Shown here: in pieces, positions 35,701-48,099 of the stretch | How positions within the stretch are numbered: position 1 is the stretch's first letter | Layout of the letters: each line of letters starts with the position of its first letter | Source of the DNA: Tritrichomonas musculus | Lineage: Eukaryota > Parabasalia > Tritrichomonadida > Tritrichomonadidae | Assembly (NCBI GenBank): GCA_039105265.1 | Contig: JAPFFF010000095.1 | Location: 20,265-84,264 of the forward strand | Reading direction: 5' to 3' | DNA: 64,000 nucleotides | The notes under the pieces: generated by a model | Told to the model about the DNA's origin: nothing | The model's input: the letters and a program-made list of their open reading frames with translations, nothing else | Databases searched by the model: none | Position numbers and translations under genes: made by a program

Positions 35701-38700
35701 GTTCTTGTTGCATCTTATTATTAAACTGCAGTTATCGTTGAATCTGATGGTTCAACTGCAGTTGTCGTTGAATCTGATGATTCAACTGCAGTTGTCGTTG
35801 AATCTGATGATTCAACTGCAGTTCTTGTTGCATCTGATTGTTCAACTGCAGTTCTCGTTGAATCTTATGGTTCAACTGCAGTTCTCGTTGAATCTGATGA
35901 TTCAACTGCAGTTCTTGTTGCATCTTATTATTAAACTGCAGTTATCGTTGAATCTGATGGTTCAACTGCAGTTGTCGTTGAATCTGATGGTTCAACTGCA
36001 GTTGTCGTTGCATCTGATGATTCAACTGCAGTTCTCGTTGAATCTGATGATTCAACTGCAGTTCTCGTTGAATCTTATGGTTCAACTGCAGTTCTTGTTG
36101 AATCTGATGGTTCAACTGCAGTTCTCGTTGAATCTTATGGTTCAACTGCAGTTCTTGTTGCATCTGATGATTCAACTGCAGTTCTCGTTGAATCTGATGA
36201 TTCAACTGCAGTTCTTGTTGCATCTTATTATTAAACTGCAGTTATCGTTGAATCTGATGGTTCAACTGCAGTTGTCGTTGAATCTGATGATTCAACTGCA
36301 GTTGTCGTTGCATCTGATGATTCAACTGCAGTTCTTGTTGCATCTGATTGTTCAACTGCAGTTCTCGTTGAATCTTATGGTTCAACTTCAGTTCTCGTTG
36401 AATCTGATGGTTCAACTGCAGATCTCGTTGAATCTTATGGTTCAACTTCAGTTCTCGTTGAATCTGATGGTTCAACTGCAGTTGTCGTTGCATCTGATGA
36501 TTCAACTGCAGTTCTCGTTGAATCTGATGATTCAACTGCAGTTCTTGTTGAATCTGATGATTCAACTGCAGTTCTCGTTGAATCTGATGGTTCAACTGCA
36601 GTTCTTGTTGCATCTGATGATTCAACTGCAGTTCTTGTTGCATCTTAATATTAAACGGTAGTTCTCGTTGCATCTGATGATTCAACTGCAGTTCTCGTTG
36701 CATCTGATGATTCAACTGCAGTTCTTGTTGAATCTGATGATTCAACTGCAGTTCTCGTTGAATCTGATGGTTCAACTGCAGTTGTCGTTGCATCTGATGA
36801 TTCAACTGCAGTTCTTGTTGCATCTTAATATTAAACGGCAGTTCTCGTTGAATCTGATGATTCAACTGCAGTTCTCGTTGCATCCTATTATTAAACTGCA
36901 GTTCTCGTTGAATCTGATGATTCAACTGCAGTTCTTGTTGCATCTTAATATTAAACGGCAGTTCTCGTTGAATCTGATGGTTCAACTGCAGTTGTCGTTG
37001 CATCTGATGATTCAACTGCAGTTCTCGTTGAATCTGATGATTCAACTGCAGTTCTCGTTGAATCTGATGATTCAACTGCAGTTCTTGTTGCATCTTATTA
37101 TTAAACTGCAGTTCTCGTTGCATCTGATGATTCAACTGCAGTTCTTGTTGCATCTTAATATTAAACGGCAGTTCTCGTTGCATCTGATGATTCAACTGCA
37201 GTTCTCGTTGAATCTGATGATTCAACTGCAGTTGTCGTTGCATCTGATGATTCAACTGCAGTTCTTGTTGCATCTTAATATTAAACGGCAGTTCTTGTTG
37301 CATCTGATGGTTCAACTGCAGTTCTCGTTGAATCTGATGATTCAACTGCAGTTCTCGTTGCATCTGATGATTCAACTGCAGTTCTCGTTGCATCTGATGA
37401 TTCAACTGCAGTTCTCGTTGAATCTGATGATTCAACTGCAATTCTTGTTGCATCTTATTATTAAACTGCAGTTATCGTTGAATCTGATGGTTCAACTGCA
37501 GTTGTCGTTGAATCTGATGATTCAACTGCAGTTCTCGTTGAATCTGATGATTCAACTGCAGTTCTTGTTTCATCTTATTATTAAACTGCAGTTCTTGTTG
37601 CATCTGATGGTTCAATTGCAGTTGTAGCTGAATCTAATGGTTCAAATTGCAGTTGTAGATTAATCTGATGGTTCAATTGAAGTTGCAGCTGAATCTGATG
37701 GTTCAATTGAAGTTGCAGCTGAATCTAATGGTTAAATTGCAGTTGTAGTTCAATCTGATTGTTCAAATTGCAGTTGTAGCTGAATCTGATGGTTCAATTG
37801 CAGTTGTAGTTTAATCTGATGGTTCAATTGCAGTTGCAGCTGAATCTGATGGTTCAATTGAAGTTGTAGCTGAATCTGATGGTTCAATTGAAGTTGCAGC
37901 TGAATCTAATGGTTAAATTGCAGTTGTAGTTCAATCTGATTGTTCAAATTGCAGTTGTAGTTTAATCTAATGGTTCAAATTGCAGTTGCAGCTGAATCTG
38001 ATGGTTCAATTGCAGTTGTAGTTTAATCTGATGGTTCAATTGCAGTTGTAGTTTAATCTGATGGTTCAATTGCAGTTGTAGTTTAATCTGATGGTTCAAA
38101 TTGCAGTTGTAGCTGAATCTAATGGTTCAAATTGCAGTTGTAGATTAATCTGATGGTTCAATTGAAGTTGCAGCTGAATCTGATGGTTCAATTGAAGTTG
38201 CAGCTGAATCTAATGGTTAAATTGCAGTTGTAGTTCAATCTGATTGTTCAAATTGCAGTTGTAGCTGAATCTGATGGTTCAATTGCAGTTGTAGTTTAAT
38301 CTGATGGTTCAAATTGCAGTTGTAGATTAATCTGATGGTTCAATTGAAGTTGTAGCTGAATCTGATGGTTCAATTGAAGTTGCAGCTGAATCTGATGGTT
38401 CAATTGAAGTTGCAGCTGAATCTAATGGTTAAATTGCAGTTGTAGTTCAATCTGATTGTTCAAATTGCAGTTGTAGTTTAATCTAATGGTTCAAATTGCA
38501 GTTGTAGCTGAATCTGATGGTTCAATTGCAGTTGTAGTTTAATCTGATGGTTCAATTGCAGTTGTAGTTTAATCTGATGGTTCAAATTGCAGTTGTAGAT
38601 TAATCTGATGGTTCAATTGAAGTTGTAGCTGAATCTGATGGTTCAATTGAAGTTGCAGCTGAATCTGATGGTTCAAATTGCAGTTGTAGATTAATCTGAT

Positions 38701-40999
38701 GGTTCAATTGCAGTTGTAGTTTAATCTGATGGTTCAATTGCAGTTGTAGTTTAATCTGATGGTTCAATTGCAGTTGTAGTTTAATCTGATGGTTCAAATT
38801 GCAGTTGTAGCTGAATCTAATGGTTCAAATTGCAGTTGTAGTTCAATCTGATTGTTCAAATTGCAGTTGTAGCTGAATCTGATGGTTCAATTGCAGTTGT
38901 AGTTCAATCTGATTGTTCAAATTGCAGTTGTAGCTGAATCTGATGGTTCAATTGCAGTTGTAGTTTAATCTGATGGTTCAAATTGCAGTTGTAGATTAAT
39001 CTGATGGTTCAATTGAAGTTGTAGCTGAATCTGATGGTTCAATTGAAGTTGCAGCTGAATCTGATGGTTCAATTGAAGTTGCAGCTGAATCTAATGGTTA
39101 AATTGCAGTTGTAGTTCAATCTGATTGTTCAAATTGCAGTTGTAGTTTAATCTAATGGTTCAAATTGCAGTTGCAGCTGAATCTGATGGTTCAATTGCAG
39201 TTGTAGTTTAATCTGATGGTTCAATTGCAGTTGTAGTTTAATCTGATGGTTCAAATTGCAGTTGTAGCTGAATCTAATGGTTCAAATTGCAGTTGTAGAT
39301 TAATCTGATGGTTCAATTGAAGTTGCAGCTGAATCTGATGGTTCAATTGAAGTTGCAGCTGAATCTAATGGTTAAATTGCAGTTGTAGTTCAATCTGATT
39401 GTTCAAATTGCAGTTGTAGCTGAATCTGATGGTTCAATTGCAGTTGTAGTTTAATCTGATGGTTCAAATTGCAGTTGTAGATTAATCTGATGGTTCAAAT
39501 TGCAGTTGTAGATTAATCTGATGGTTCAATTGAAGTTGTAGCTGAATCTGATGGTTCAATTGAAGTTGCAGCTGAATCTAATGGTTAAATTGCAGTTGTA
39601 GTTTAATCTGATGATTCAACTGCAGTTGTAGTTTAATCTAATGGTTCAAATTGCAGTTGCAGCTGAATCTGATGGTTCAATTGCAGTTGTAGTTTAATCT
39701 GATGGTTCAATTGCAGTTGTAGTTTAATCTGATGGTTCAAATTGCAGTTGTAGCTGAATCTGATGGTTCAAATTGCAGTTACAGCTGAATCTAATGGTTC
39801 AAATTACAGTTGTAGTTTAATCTGATGATTCAACTGCAGTTGTAGTTTAATCTGATGGTTCAATTGCAGTTGTAGCTGAATCTGATGGTTTAAATTGCAG
39901 TTGTAGTTTAATCTGATGGTTCAATTGCAGTTGTAGTTTAATCTAATGGTTCAAATTGCAGTTGTAGTTTAATCTGATGGTTCAATTGCAGTTGTAGTTT
40001 AATCTATTGATTAAATTGCAGTTGTAGTTTAATCTGATGGTTCAATTGCAGTTGTAGTTTAATCTATTGATTAAATTGCAGTTGTAGTTTAATCTAATGG
40101 TTCAAATTGCAGTTGTAGTTTAATCTGATGGTTCAATTGCAGTTGTAGTTTAATCTGATGGTTCAATTGCAGTTGTAGCTGAATCTGATGGTTCAATTGA
40201 AGTTGCAGCTGAATCTAATGGTTCAATCGCAGTTGTAGTTTAATCTGATGGTTCAAATTGCAGTTGTAGTTTAATCTGATGGTTCAATTGCAGTTGTAGT
40301 TTAATCTGATGGTTCAATTGCAGTTGTAGTTTAATCTGATGGTTCAATTGCAGTTGTAGTTTAATCTGATGGTTCAAATTGCAGTTGTAGCTGAATCTGA
40401 TGGTTCAATTGCAGTTGTAGTTTAATCTGATAATTCAATTGCAGTTGTAGTTTAATCTGATGGTTCAAATTGCGGTTGTAGTTTAATCTGATGGTTCAAA
40501 TTGCAGTTGTAGCTGAATCTGATGGTTCAAATTGCAGTTGTAGTTTAATCTGATGGTTCAATTGCAGTTGTAGTTTAATCTGATGGTTCAATTGCAGTTG
40601 TAGCTGAATCTGATGGTTCAATTGAAGTTGCAGCTGAATCTAATGGTTCAATTGCAGTTGTAGCTGAATCTGATGGTTCAATTGCAGTTGTAGTTTAATC
40701 TAATGGTTCAATTGCAGTTGTAGTTTAATCTAATGGTTCAATTGCAGTTGTAGTTTAATCTGATGGTTCAAATTGCAGTTGTAGCTGAATCTGATGGTTC
40801 AAATTGCAGTTGTAGTTTAATCTGATGGTTCAATTGCAGTTGTAGCTGAATCTGATGGTTCAATTGAAGTTGCAGCTGAATCTAATGGTTCAATTGCAGT
40901 TGTAGTTTAATCTGATGGTTCAAATTGCAGTTGCAGCTGAATCTAATGGTTCAAATTGCAGTTGTAGTTTAATCTGATGGTTCAATTGCAGTTGTAGCT

Positions 41000-41900
41000 G
41001 AATCTGATGGTTCAATTGCAGTTGCAGCTGAATCTAATGGTTCAATTGCAGTTGTAGCTGAATCTGATGGTTCAAATTGTAGTTTTAGCTGAATCTAATG
41101 GTTCAATTGCAGTTGTAGCTGAATCTGATGGTTCAATTGCAGTTGTAGTTTAATCTAATGGTTCAATTGCAGTTGTAGTTTAATCTGATGGTTCAAATTG
41201 CAGTTGCAGCTGAATCTAATGGTTCAAATTGCAGTTGTAGTTTAATCTGATGGTTCAATTGCAGTTGTAGCTGAATCTGATGGTTCAATTGCAGTTGTAG
41301 TTTAATCTGATGGTTCAAATTGCAGTTGTAGCTGAATCTGATGGTTCAAATTGCAGTTGTAGCTGAATCTAATGGTTCAATTGCAGTTGTAGTTTATTCT
41401 GATGGTTCAAATTGCAGTTGTAGTTTAATCTAATGGTTCAATTGCAGTTGTAGTTTAATCTGATGGTTCAATTGCAGTTGTAGTTTAATCTGATGGTTCA
41501 ATTGCAGTTGTAGTTTAATCTGATGGTTCAAATTGCAGTTGTAGCTGAATCTGATGGTTCAAATTGCAGTTGTAGTTTAATCTGATGGTTCAATTGCAGT
41601 TGTAGTTTAATCTGATGGTTCAAATTGCAGTTGTAGCTGAATCTAATGGTTCAACTGCAGTTGTAGTTTAATCTGATGGTTCAATTGCAGTTGTAGCTGA
41701 ATCTGATGGTTCAAATTGCAGTTGTAGTTTAATCTAATGGTTCAAATTGCAGTTGTAGCTGAATCTGATGGTTCAATTGCAGTTGTAGTTTAATCTGATG
41801 GTTCAAATTGCAGTTGTAGTTTAATCTGATGATTCAATTGCAGTTGTAGTTTAATCTGATGGTTCAAATTGCAGTTGCAGCCGAATCTAATGGTTCAATT
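41000..41900 (-). repeat. Higher-order duplication in array 3 (partner near 58.1-59.0 kb)
   Basis: A rare AGTTTTAGCTGAATC unit at 41081 and a rare TTTATTCTGATGG unit at 41393 recur at 58169 and 58481, both at an offset of exactly 17088 bp. The units between them follow the same order. A related, shorter copy with AGTTTTAGCTG also appears near 55889. This shows block copying across at least 17 kb of the array. Confidence 0.75.
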
Positions 41901-44900
41901 GCAGTTGTAGTTTAATCTGATGGTTCAATTGCAGTTGTAGCTGAATCTGATGGTTCAAATTGCAGTTGTAGATTAATCTGATGGTTCAATTGAAGTTGTA
42001 GCTGAATCTGATGGTTCAATTGAAGTTGCAGCTGAATCTGATGGTTCAATTGAAGTTGCAGCTGAATCTAATGGTTAAATTGCAGTTGTAGTTCAATCTG
42101 ATTGTTCAAATTGCAGTTGTAGTTTAATCTAATGGTTCAAATTGCAGTTGCAGCTGAATCTGATGGTTCAATTGCAGTTGTAGTTTAATCTGATGGTTCA
42201 ATTGCAGTTGTAGTTTAATCTGATGGTTCAAATTGCAGTTGTAGCTGAATCTAATGGTTCAAATTGCAGTTGTAGATTAATCTGATGGTTCAATTGAAGT
42301 TGCAGCTGAATCTAATGGTTAAATTGCAGTTGTAGTTCAATCTGATTGTTCAAATTGCAGTTGTAGCTGAATCTGATGGTTCAATTGCAGTTGTAGTTTA
42401 ATCTGATGGTTCAATTGCAGTTGTAGATTAATCTTATGGTTCAAATTGCAGTTGTAGATTAATCTGATGGTTCAATTGAAGTTGTAGCTGAATCTGATGG
42501 TTCAATTGAAGTTGCAGCTGAATCTAATGGTTAAATTGCAGTTGTAGTTTAATCTGATGATTCAAATTGCAGTTGTAGCTGAATCTAATGGTTCAAATTG
42601 CAGTTGCAGCTGAATCTGATGGTTCAATTGAAGTTGCAGCTGAATCTAATGGTTAAATTGCAGTTGTAGTTCAATCTGATTGTTCAAATTGCAGTTGTAG
42701 CTGAATCTGATGGTTCAATTGCAGTTGTAGTTTAATCTGATGGTTCAAATTGCAGTTGTAGATTAATCTGATGGTTCAAATTGCAGTTGTAGATTAATCT
42801 GATGGTTCAATTGAAGTTGCAGCTGAATCTAATGGTTAAATTGCAGTTGTAGTTTAATCTGATGATTCAACTGCAGTTGTAGTTTAATCTAATGGTTCAA
42901 ATTGCAGTTGCAGCTGAATCTGATGGTTCAATTGCAGTTGTAGTTTAATCTGATGGTTCAATTGCAGTTGTAGTTTAATCTGATGGTTCAATTGCAGTTG
43001 TAGTTTAATCTGATGGTTCAATTGCAGTTGTAGCTGAATCTGATGGTTCAAATTACAGTTACAGCTGAAACTAATGGTTCAAATTACAGTTGTAGTTTAA
43101 TCTGATGATTCAACTGCAGTTGTAGTTTAATCTGATGATTCAACTGCAGTTGTAGTTTAATCTGATGGTTCAATTGCAGTTGTAGCTGAATCTGATGGTT
43201 CAAATTGCAGTTGTAGTTTAATCTGATGGTTCAATTGCAGTTGTAGTTTAATCTAATGGTTCAAATTGCAGTTGTAGTTTAATCTGATGGTTCAATTGCA
43301 GTTGTAGTTTAATCTATTGATTAAATTGCAGTTGTAGTTTAATCTGATGGTTCAATTGCAGTTGTAGTTTAATCTATTGATTAAATTGCAGTTGTAGTTT
43401 AATCTAATGGTTCAAATTGCAGTTGTAGTTTAATCTGATGGTTCAATTGCAGTTGTAGTTTAATCTGATGGTTCAATTGCAGTTGTAGCTGAATCTGATG
43501 GTTCAAATTGCAGTTGTAGATTAATCTGATGGTTCAATTGAAGTTGTAGTTTAATCTGATGGTTCAAATTGCAGTTGTAGTTTAATCTATTGATTAAATT
43601 GCAGTTGTAGTTTAATCTGATGGTTCAAATTGCAGTTGTAGTTTAATCTGATGGTTCAATTGCAGTTGTAGTTTAATCTATTGATTAAATTGCAGTTGTA
43701 GTTTAATCTAATGGTTCAAATTGCAGTTGTAGTTTAATCTGATGGTTCAATTGCAGTTGTAGTTTAATCTGATGGTTCAATTGCAGTTGTAGCTGAATCT
43801 GATGGTTCAAATTGCAGTTGTAGATTAATCTGATGGTTCAATTGAAGTTGTAGTTTAATCTGATGGTTCAATTGCAGTTGTAGTTTAATCTATTGATTAA
43901 ATTGCAGTTGTAGTTTAATCTGATGGTTCAATTGCAGTTGTAGTTTAATCTGATGGTTCAATTGCAGTTGTAGTTTAATCTGATGGTTCAATTGCAGTTG
44001 TAGTTTAATCTGATGGTTCAATTGCAGTTGTAGTTTAATCTGATGGTTCAAATTGCAGTTGTAGCTGAATCTGATGGTTCAATTGCAGTTGTAGTTTAAT
44101 CTGATAATTCAATTGCAGTTGTAGTTTAATCTGATGGTTCAAATTGCGGTTGTAGTTTAATCTGATGGTTCAAATTGCAGTTGTAGCTGAATCTGATGGT
44201 TCAAATTGCAGTTGTAGTTTAATCTGATGGTTCAATTGCAGTTGTAGTTTAATCTGATGGTTCAATTGCAGTTGTAGCTGAATCTGATGGTTCAATTGAA
44301 GTTGCAGCTGAATCTAATGGTTCAATTGCAGTTGTAGCTGAATCTGATGGTTCAATTGCAGTTGTAGTTTAATCTAATGGTTCAATTGCAGTTGTAGTTT
44401 AATCTAATGGTTCAATTGCAGTTGTAGTTTAATCTGATGGTTCAAATTGCAGTTGTAGCTGAATCTGATGGTTCAATTGCAGTTGTAGTTTAATCTGATA
44501 ATTCAATTGCAGTTGTAGTTTAATCTGATGGTTCAAATTGCGGTTGTAGTTTAATCTGATGGTTCAAATTGCAGTTGTAGCTGAATCTGATGGTTCAAAT
44601 TGCAGTTGTAGTTTAATCTGATGGTTCAATTGCAGTTGTAGTTTAATCTGATGGTTCAATTGCAGTTGTAGCTGAATCTGATGGTTCAATTGAAGTTGCA
44701 GCTGAATCTAATGGTTCAATTGCAGTTGTAGCTGAATCTGATGGTTCAATTGCAGTTGTAGTTTAATCTAATGGTTCAATTGCAGTTGTAGTTTAATCTA
44801 ATGGTTCAATTGCAGTTGTAGTTTAATCTGATGGTTCAAATTGCAGTTGTAGCTGAATCTGATGGTTCAAATTGCAGTTGTAGTTTAATCTGATGGTTCA

Positions 44901-47900
44901 ATTGCAGTTGTAGCTGAATCTGATGGTTCAATTGAAGTTGCAGCTGAATCTAATGGTTCAATTGCAGTTGTAGTTTAATCTGATGGTTCAAATTGCAGTT
45001 GCAGCTGAATCTAATGGTTCAAATTGCAGTTGTAGTTTAATCTGATGGTTCAATTGCAGTTGTAGCTGAATCTGATGGTTCAAATTACAGTTACAGCTGA
45101 AACTAATGGTTCAAATTACAGTTGTAGTTTAATCTGATGATTCAACTGCAGTTGTAGTTTAATCTGATGGTTCAATTGCAGTTGTAGCTGAATCTAATGG
45201 TTCAATTGCAGTTGTAGTTTAATCTGATGGTTCAAATTGCAGTTGCAGCTGAATCTAATGGTTCAAATTGCAGTTGTAGTTTAATCTGATGGTTCAATTG
45301 CAGTTGTAGCTGAATCTGATGGTTCAAATTACAGTTACAGCTGAAACTAATGGTTCAAATTACAGTTGTAGTTTAATCTGATGATTCAACTGCAGTTGTA
45401 GTTTAATCTGATGGTTCAATTGCAGTTGTAGCTGAATCTGATGGTTCAAATTGCAGTTGTAGTTTAATCTGATGGTTCAATTGCAGTTGTAGTTTAATCT
45501 AATGGTTCAAATTGCAGTTGTAGTTTAATCTGATGGTTCAATTGCAGTTGTAGTTTAATCTATTGATTAAATTGCAGTTGTAGTTTAATCTAATGGTTCA
45601 AATTGCAGTTGTAGTTTAATCTGATGGTTCAATTGCAGTTGTAGTTTAATCTGATGGTTCAATTGCAGTTGTAGCTGAATCTGATGGTTCAAATTGCAGT
45701 TGTAGATTAATCTGATGGTTCAATTGAAGTTGTAGTTTAATCTGATGGTTCAAATTGCAGTTGTAGTTTAATCTATTGATTAAATTGCAGTTGTAGTTTA
45801 ATCTAATGGTTCAAATTGCAGTTGTAGTTTAATCTGATGGTTCAATTGCAGTTGTAGTTTAATCTATTGATTAAATTGCAGTTGTAGTTTAATCTAATGG
45901 TTCAAATTGCAGTTGTAGTTTAATCTGATGGTTCAATTGCAGTTGTAGTTTAATCTGATGGTTCAATTGCAGTTGTAGCTGAATCTGATGGTTCAAATTG
46001 CAGTTGTAGATTAATCTGATGGTTCAATTGAAGTTGTAGTTTAATCTGATGGTTCAATTGCAGTTGTAGTTTAATCTATTGATTAAATTGCAGTTGTAGT
46101 TTAATCTGATGGTTCAATTGCAGTTGTAGTTTAATCTGATGGTTCAATTGCAGTTGTAGTTTAATCTGATGGTTCAATTGCAGTTGTAGCTGAATCTGAT
46201 GGTTCAAATTGCAGTTGTAGTTTAATCTATTGATTAAATTGCAGTTGTAGTTTAATCTGATGGTTCAATTGCAGTTGTAGTTTAATCTGATGGTTCAATT
46301 GCAGTTGTAGTTTAATCTGATGGTTCAATTGCAGTTGTAGTTTAATCTGATGGTTCAATTGCAGTTGTAGTTTAATCTGATGGTTCAAATTGCAGTTGTA
46401 GCTGAATCTGATGGTTCAATTGCAGTTGTAGTTTAATCTGATAATTCAATTGCAGTTGTAGTTTAATCTGATGGTTCAAATTGCGGTTGTAGTTTAATCT
46501 GATGGTTCAAATTGCAGTTGTAGCTGAATCTGATGGTTCAAATTGCAGTTGTAGTTTAATCTGATGGTTCAATTGCAGTTGTAGTTTAATCTGATGGTTC
46601 AATTGCAGTTGTAGCTGAATCTGATGGTTCAATTGAAGTTGCAGCTGAATCTAATGGTTCAATTGCAGTTGTAGCTGAATCTGATGGTTCAATTGCAGTT
46701 GTAGTTTAATCTAATGGTTCAATTGCAGTTGTAGTTTAATCTAATGGTTCAATTGCAGTTGTAGTTTAATCTGATGGTTCAAATTGCAGTTGTAGCTGAA
46801 TCTGATGGTTCAAATTGCAGTTGTAGTTTAATCTGATGGTTCAATTGCAGTTGTAGCTGAATCTGATGGTTCAATTGAAGTTGCAGCTGAATCTAATGGT
46901 TCAATTGCAGTTGTAGTTTAATCTGATGGTTCAAATTGCAGTTGCAGCTGAATCTAATGGTTCAATTGCAGTTGTAGTTTAATCTATTGATTAAATTGCA
47001 GTTGTAGTTTAATCTGATGGTTCAAATTGCGGTTGTAGTTTAATCTGATGGTTCAAATTGCAGTTGTAGCTGAATCTGATGGTTCAAATTGCAGTTGTAG
47101 TTTAATCTGATGGTTCAATTGCAGTTGTAGTTTAATCTGATGGTTCAATTGCAGTTGTAGTTTAATCTGATGGTTCAATTGCAGTTGTAGTTTAATCTGA
47201 TGGTTCAATTGCAGTTGTAGCTGAATCTGATGGTTCAAATTACAGTTACAGCTGAAACTAATGGTTCAAATTACAGTTGTAGTTTAATCTGATGATTCAA
47301 CTGCAGTTGTAGTTTAATCTGATGGTTCAATTGCAGTTGTAGCTGAATCTGATGGTTCAAATTGCAGTTGTAGTTTAATCTGATGGTTCAATTGCAGTTG
47401 TAGTTTAATCTAATGGTTCAAATTGCAGTTGTAGTTTAATCTGATGGTTCAATTGCAGTTGTAGTTTAATCTATTGATTAAATTGCAGTTGTAGTTTAAT
47501 CTGATGGTTCAATTGCAGTTGTAGTTTAATCTATTGATTAAATTGCAGTTGTAGTTTAATCTAATGGTTCAAATTGCAGTTGTAGTTTAATCTGATGGTT
47601 CAATTGCAGTTGTAGTTTAATCTGATGGTTCAATTGCAGTTGTAGCTGAATCTGATGGTTCAAATTGCAGTTGTAGATTAATCTGATGGTTCAATTGAAG
47701 TTGTAGTTTAATCTGATGGTTCAAATTGCAGTTGTAGTTTAATCTATTGATTAAATTGCAGTTGTAGTTTAATCTGATGGTTCAAATTGCAGTTGTAGTT
47801 TAATCTGATGGTTCAATTGCAGTTGTAGTTTAATCTATTGATTAAATTGCAGTTGTAGTTTAATCTAATGGTTCAAATTGCAGTTGTAGTTTAATCTGAT

Positions 47901-48099
47901 GGTTCAATTGCAGTTGTAGTTTAATCTGATGGTTCAATTGCAGTTGTAGCTGAATCTGATGGTTCAAATTGCAGTTGTAGATTAATCTGATGGTTCAATT
48001 GAAGTTGTAGTTTAATCTGATGGTTCAATTGCAGTTGTAGTTTAATCTATTGATTAAATTGCAGTTGTAGCTGAATCTGATGGTTCAATTGAAGTTGTA

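Larger units (their letters stand above)
1..37620. mobile_element. Candidate giant Foldback-type MULE transposon (two inverted satellite arms plus transposase core)
   Basis: The 2.4-kb transposase core is flanked on the left by array 1 and on the right by array 2, which is the reverse complement of the same 30-bp monomer. Rare monomer classes are found in both arms in mirrored orientation: the CCGTTTAATATTAAG class, the GATGAAACAAG class and the AATAATAAG class. Foldback elements are known to have long terminal inverted repeats made of short tandem units, and in Drosophila some FB elements carry NOF, a MULE-related protein. What is seen is the inverted arrangement. What is inferred is that both arms and the core move as one element. 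The left end lies outside the window. The right end may be at 37620 or may include array 3. No target-site duplication could be found. Alternatives are an inversion breakpoint in a satellite, an insertion at such a breakpoint, or a misassembled palindrome. Confidence 0.5.
32131..37620 (-). repeat. Array 2: inverted copy of the 30-bp satellite, about 183 units, right arm
   Basis: This array is the reverse complement of array 1. Each unit reads GTTCTCGTTGAATCTGATGA then TTCAACTGCA. Register is exactly 30 bp from about 32131 to 37620 with no indel seen. Shared variants with array 1 are CTTGTTG (mirror of CAACAAG), GTCGTTG (mirror of CAACGAC), CATCTTATTATTAAACTGCA and CATCTTAATATTAAACGG. Variants common here but absent or rare in array 1 are ATCTTATGGTTCAAC, GTTATCGTTG, ACGGTAG and AACTTCAG. 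In the frame equivalent to array 1's ten-residue repeat, the GTTATCG variant creates a recurring stop, so long frames here are broken into pieces of at most about 412 codons. The core-proximal units are degenerate and the outer end switches sharply to array 3. Confidence 0.95.

Noticed and set aside
38600-47238. Short frames of 61-65 codons in array 3 (minus strand) with a QLNHQIKLQL-like repeat
   Set aside because: They are runs of 30-bp units between 31-bp units that break the frame. The homology to array 1's frame reflects shared monomer ancestry, not a gene.
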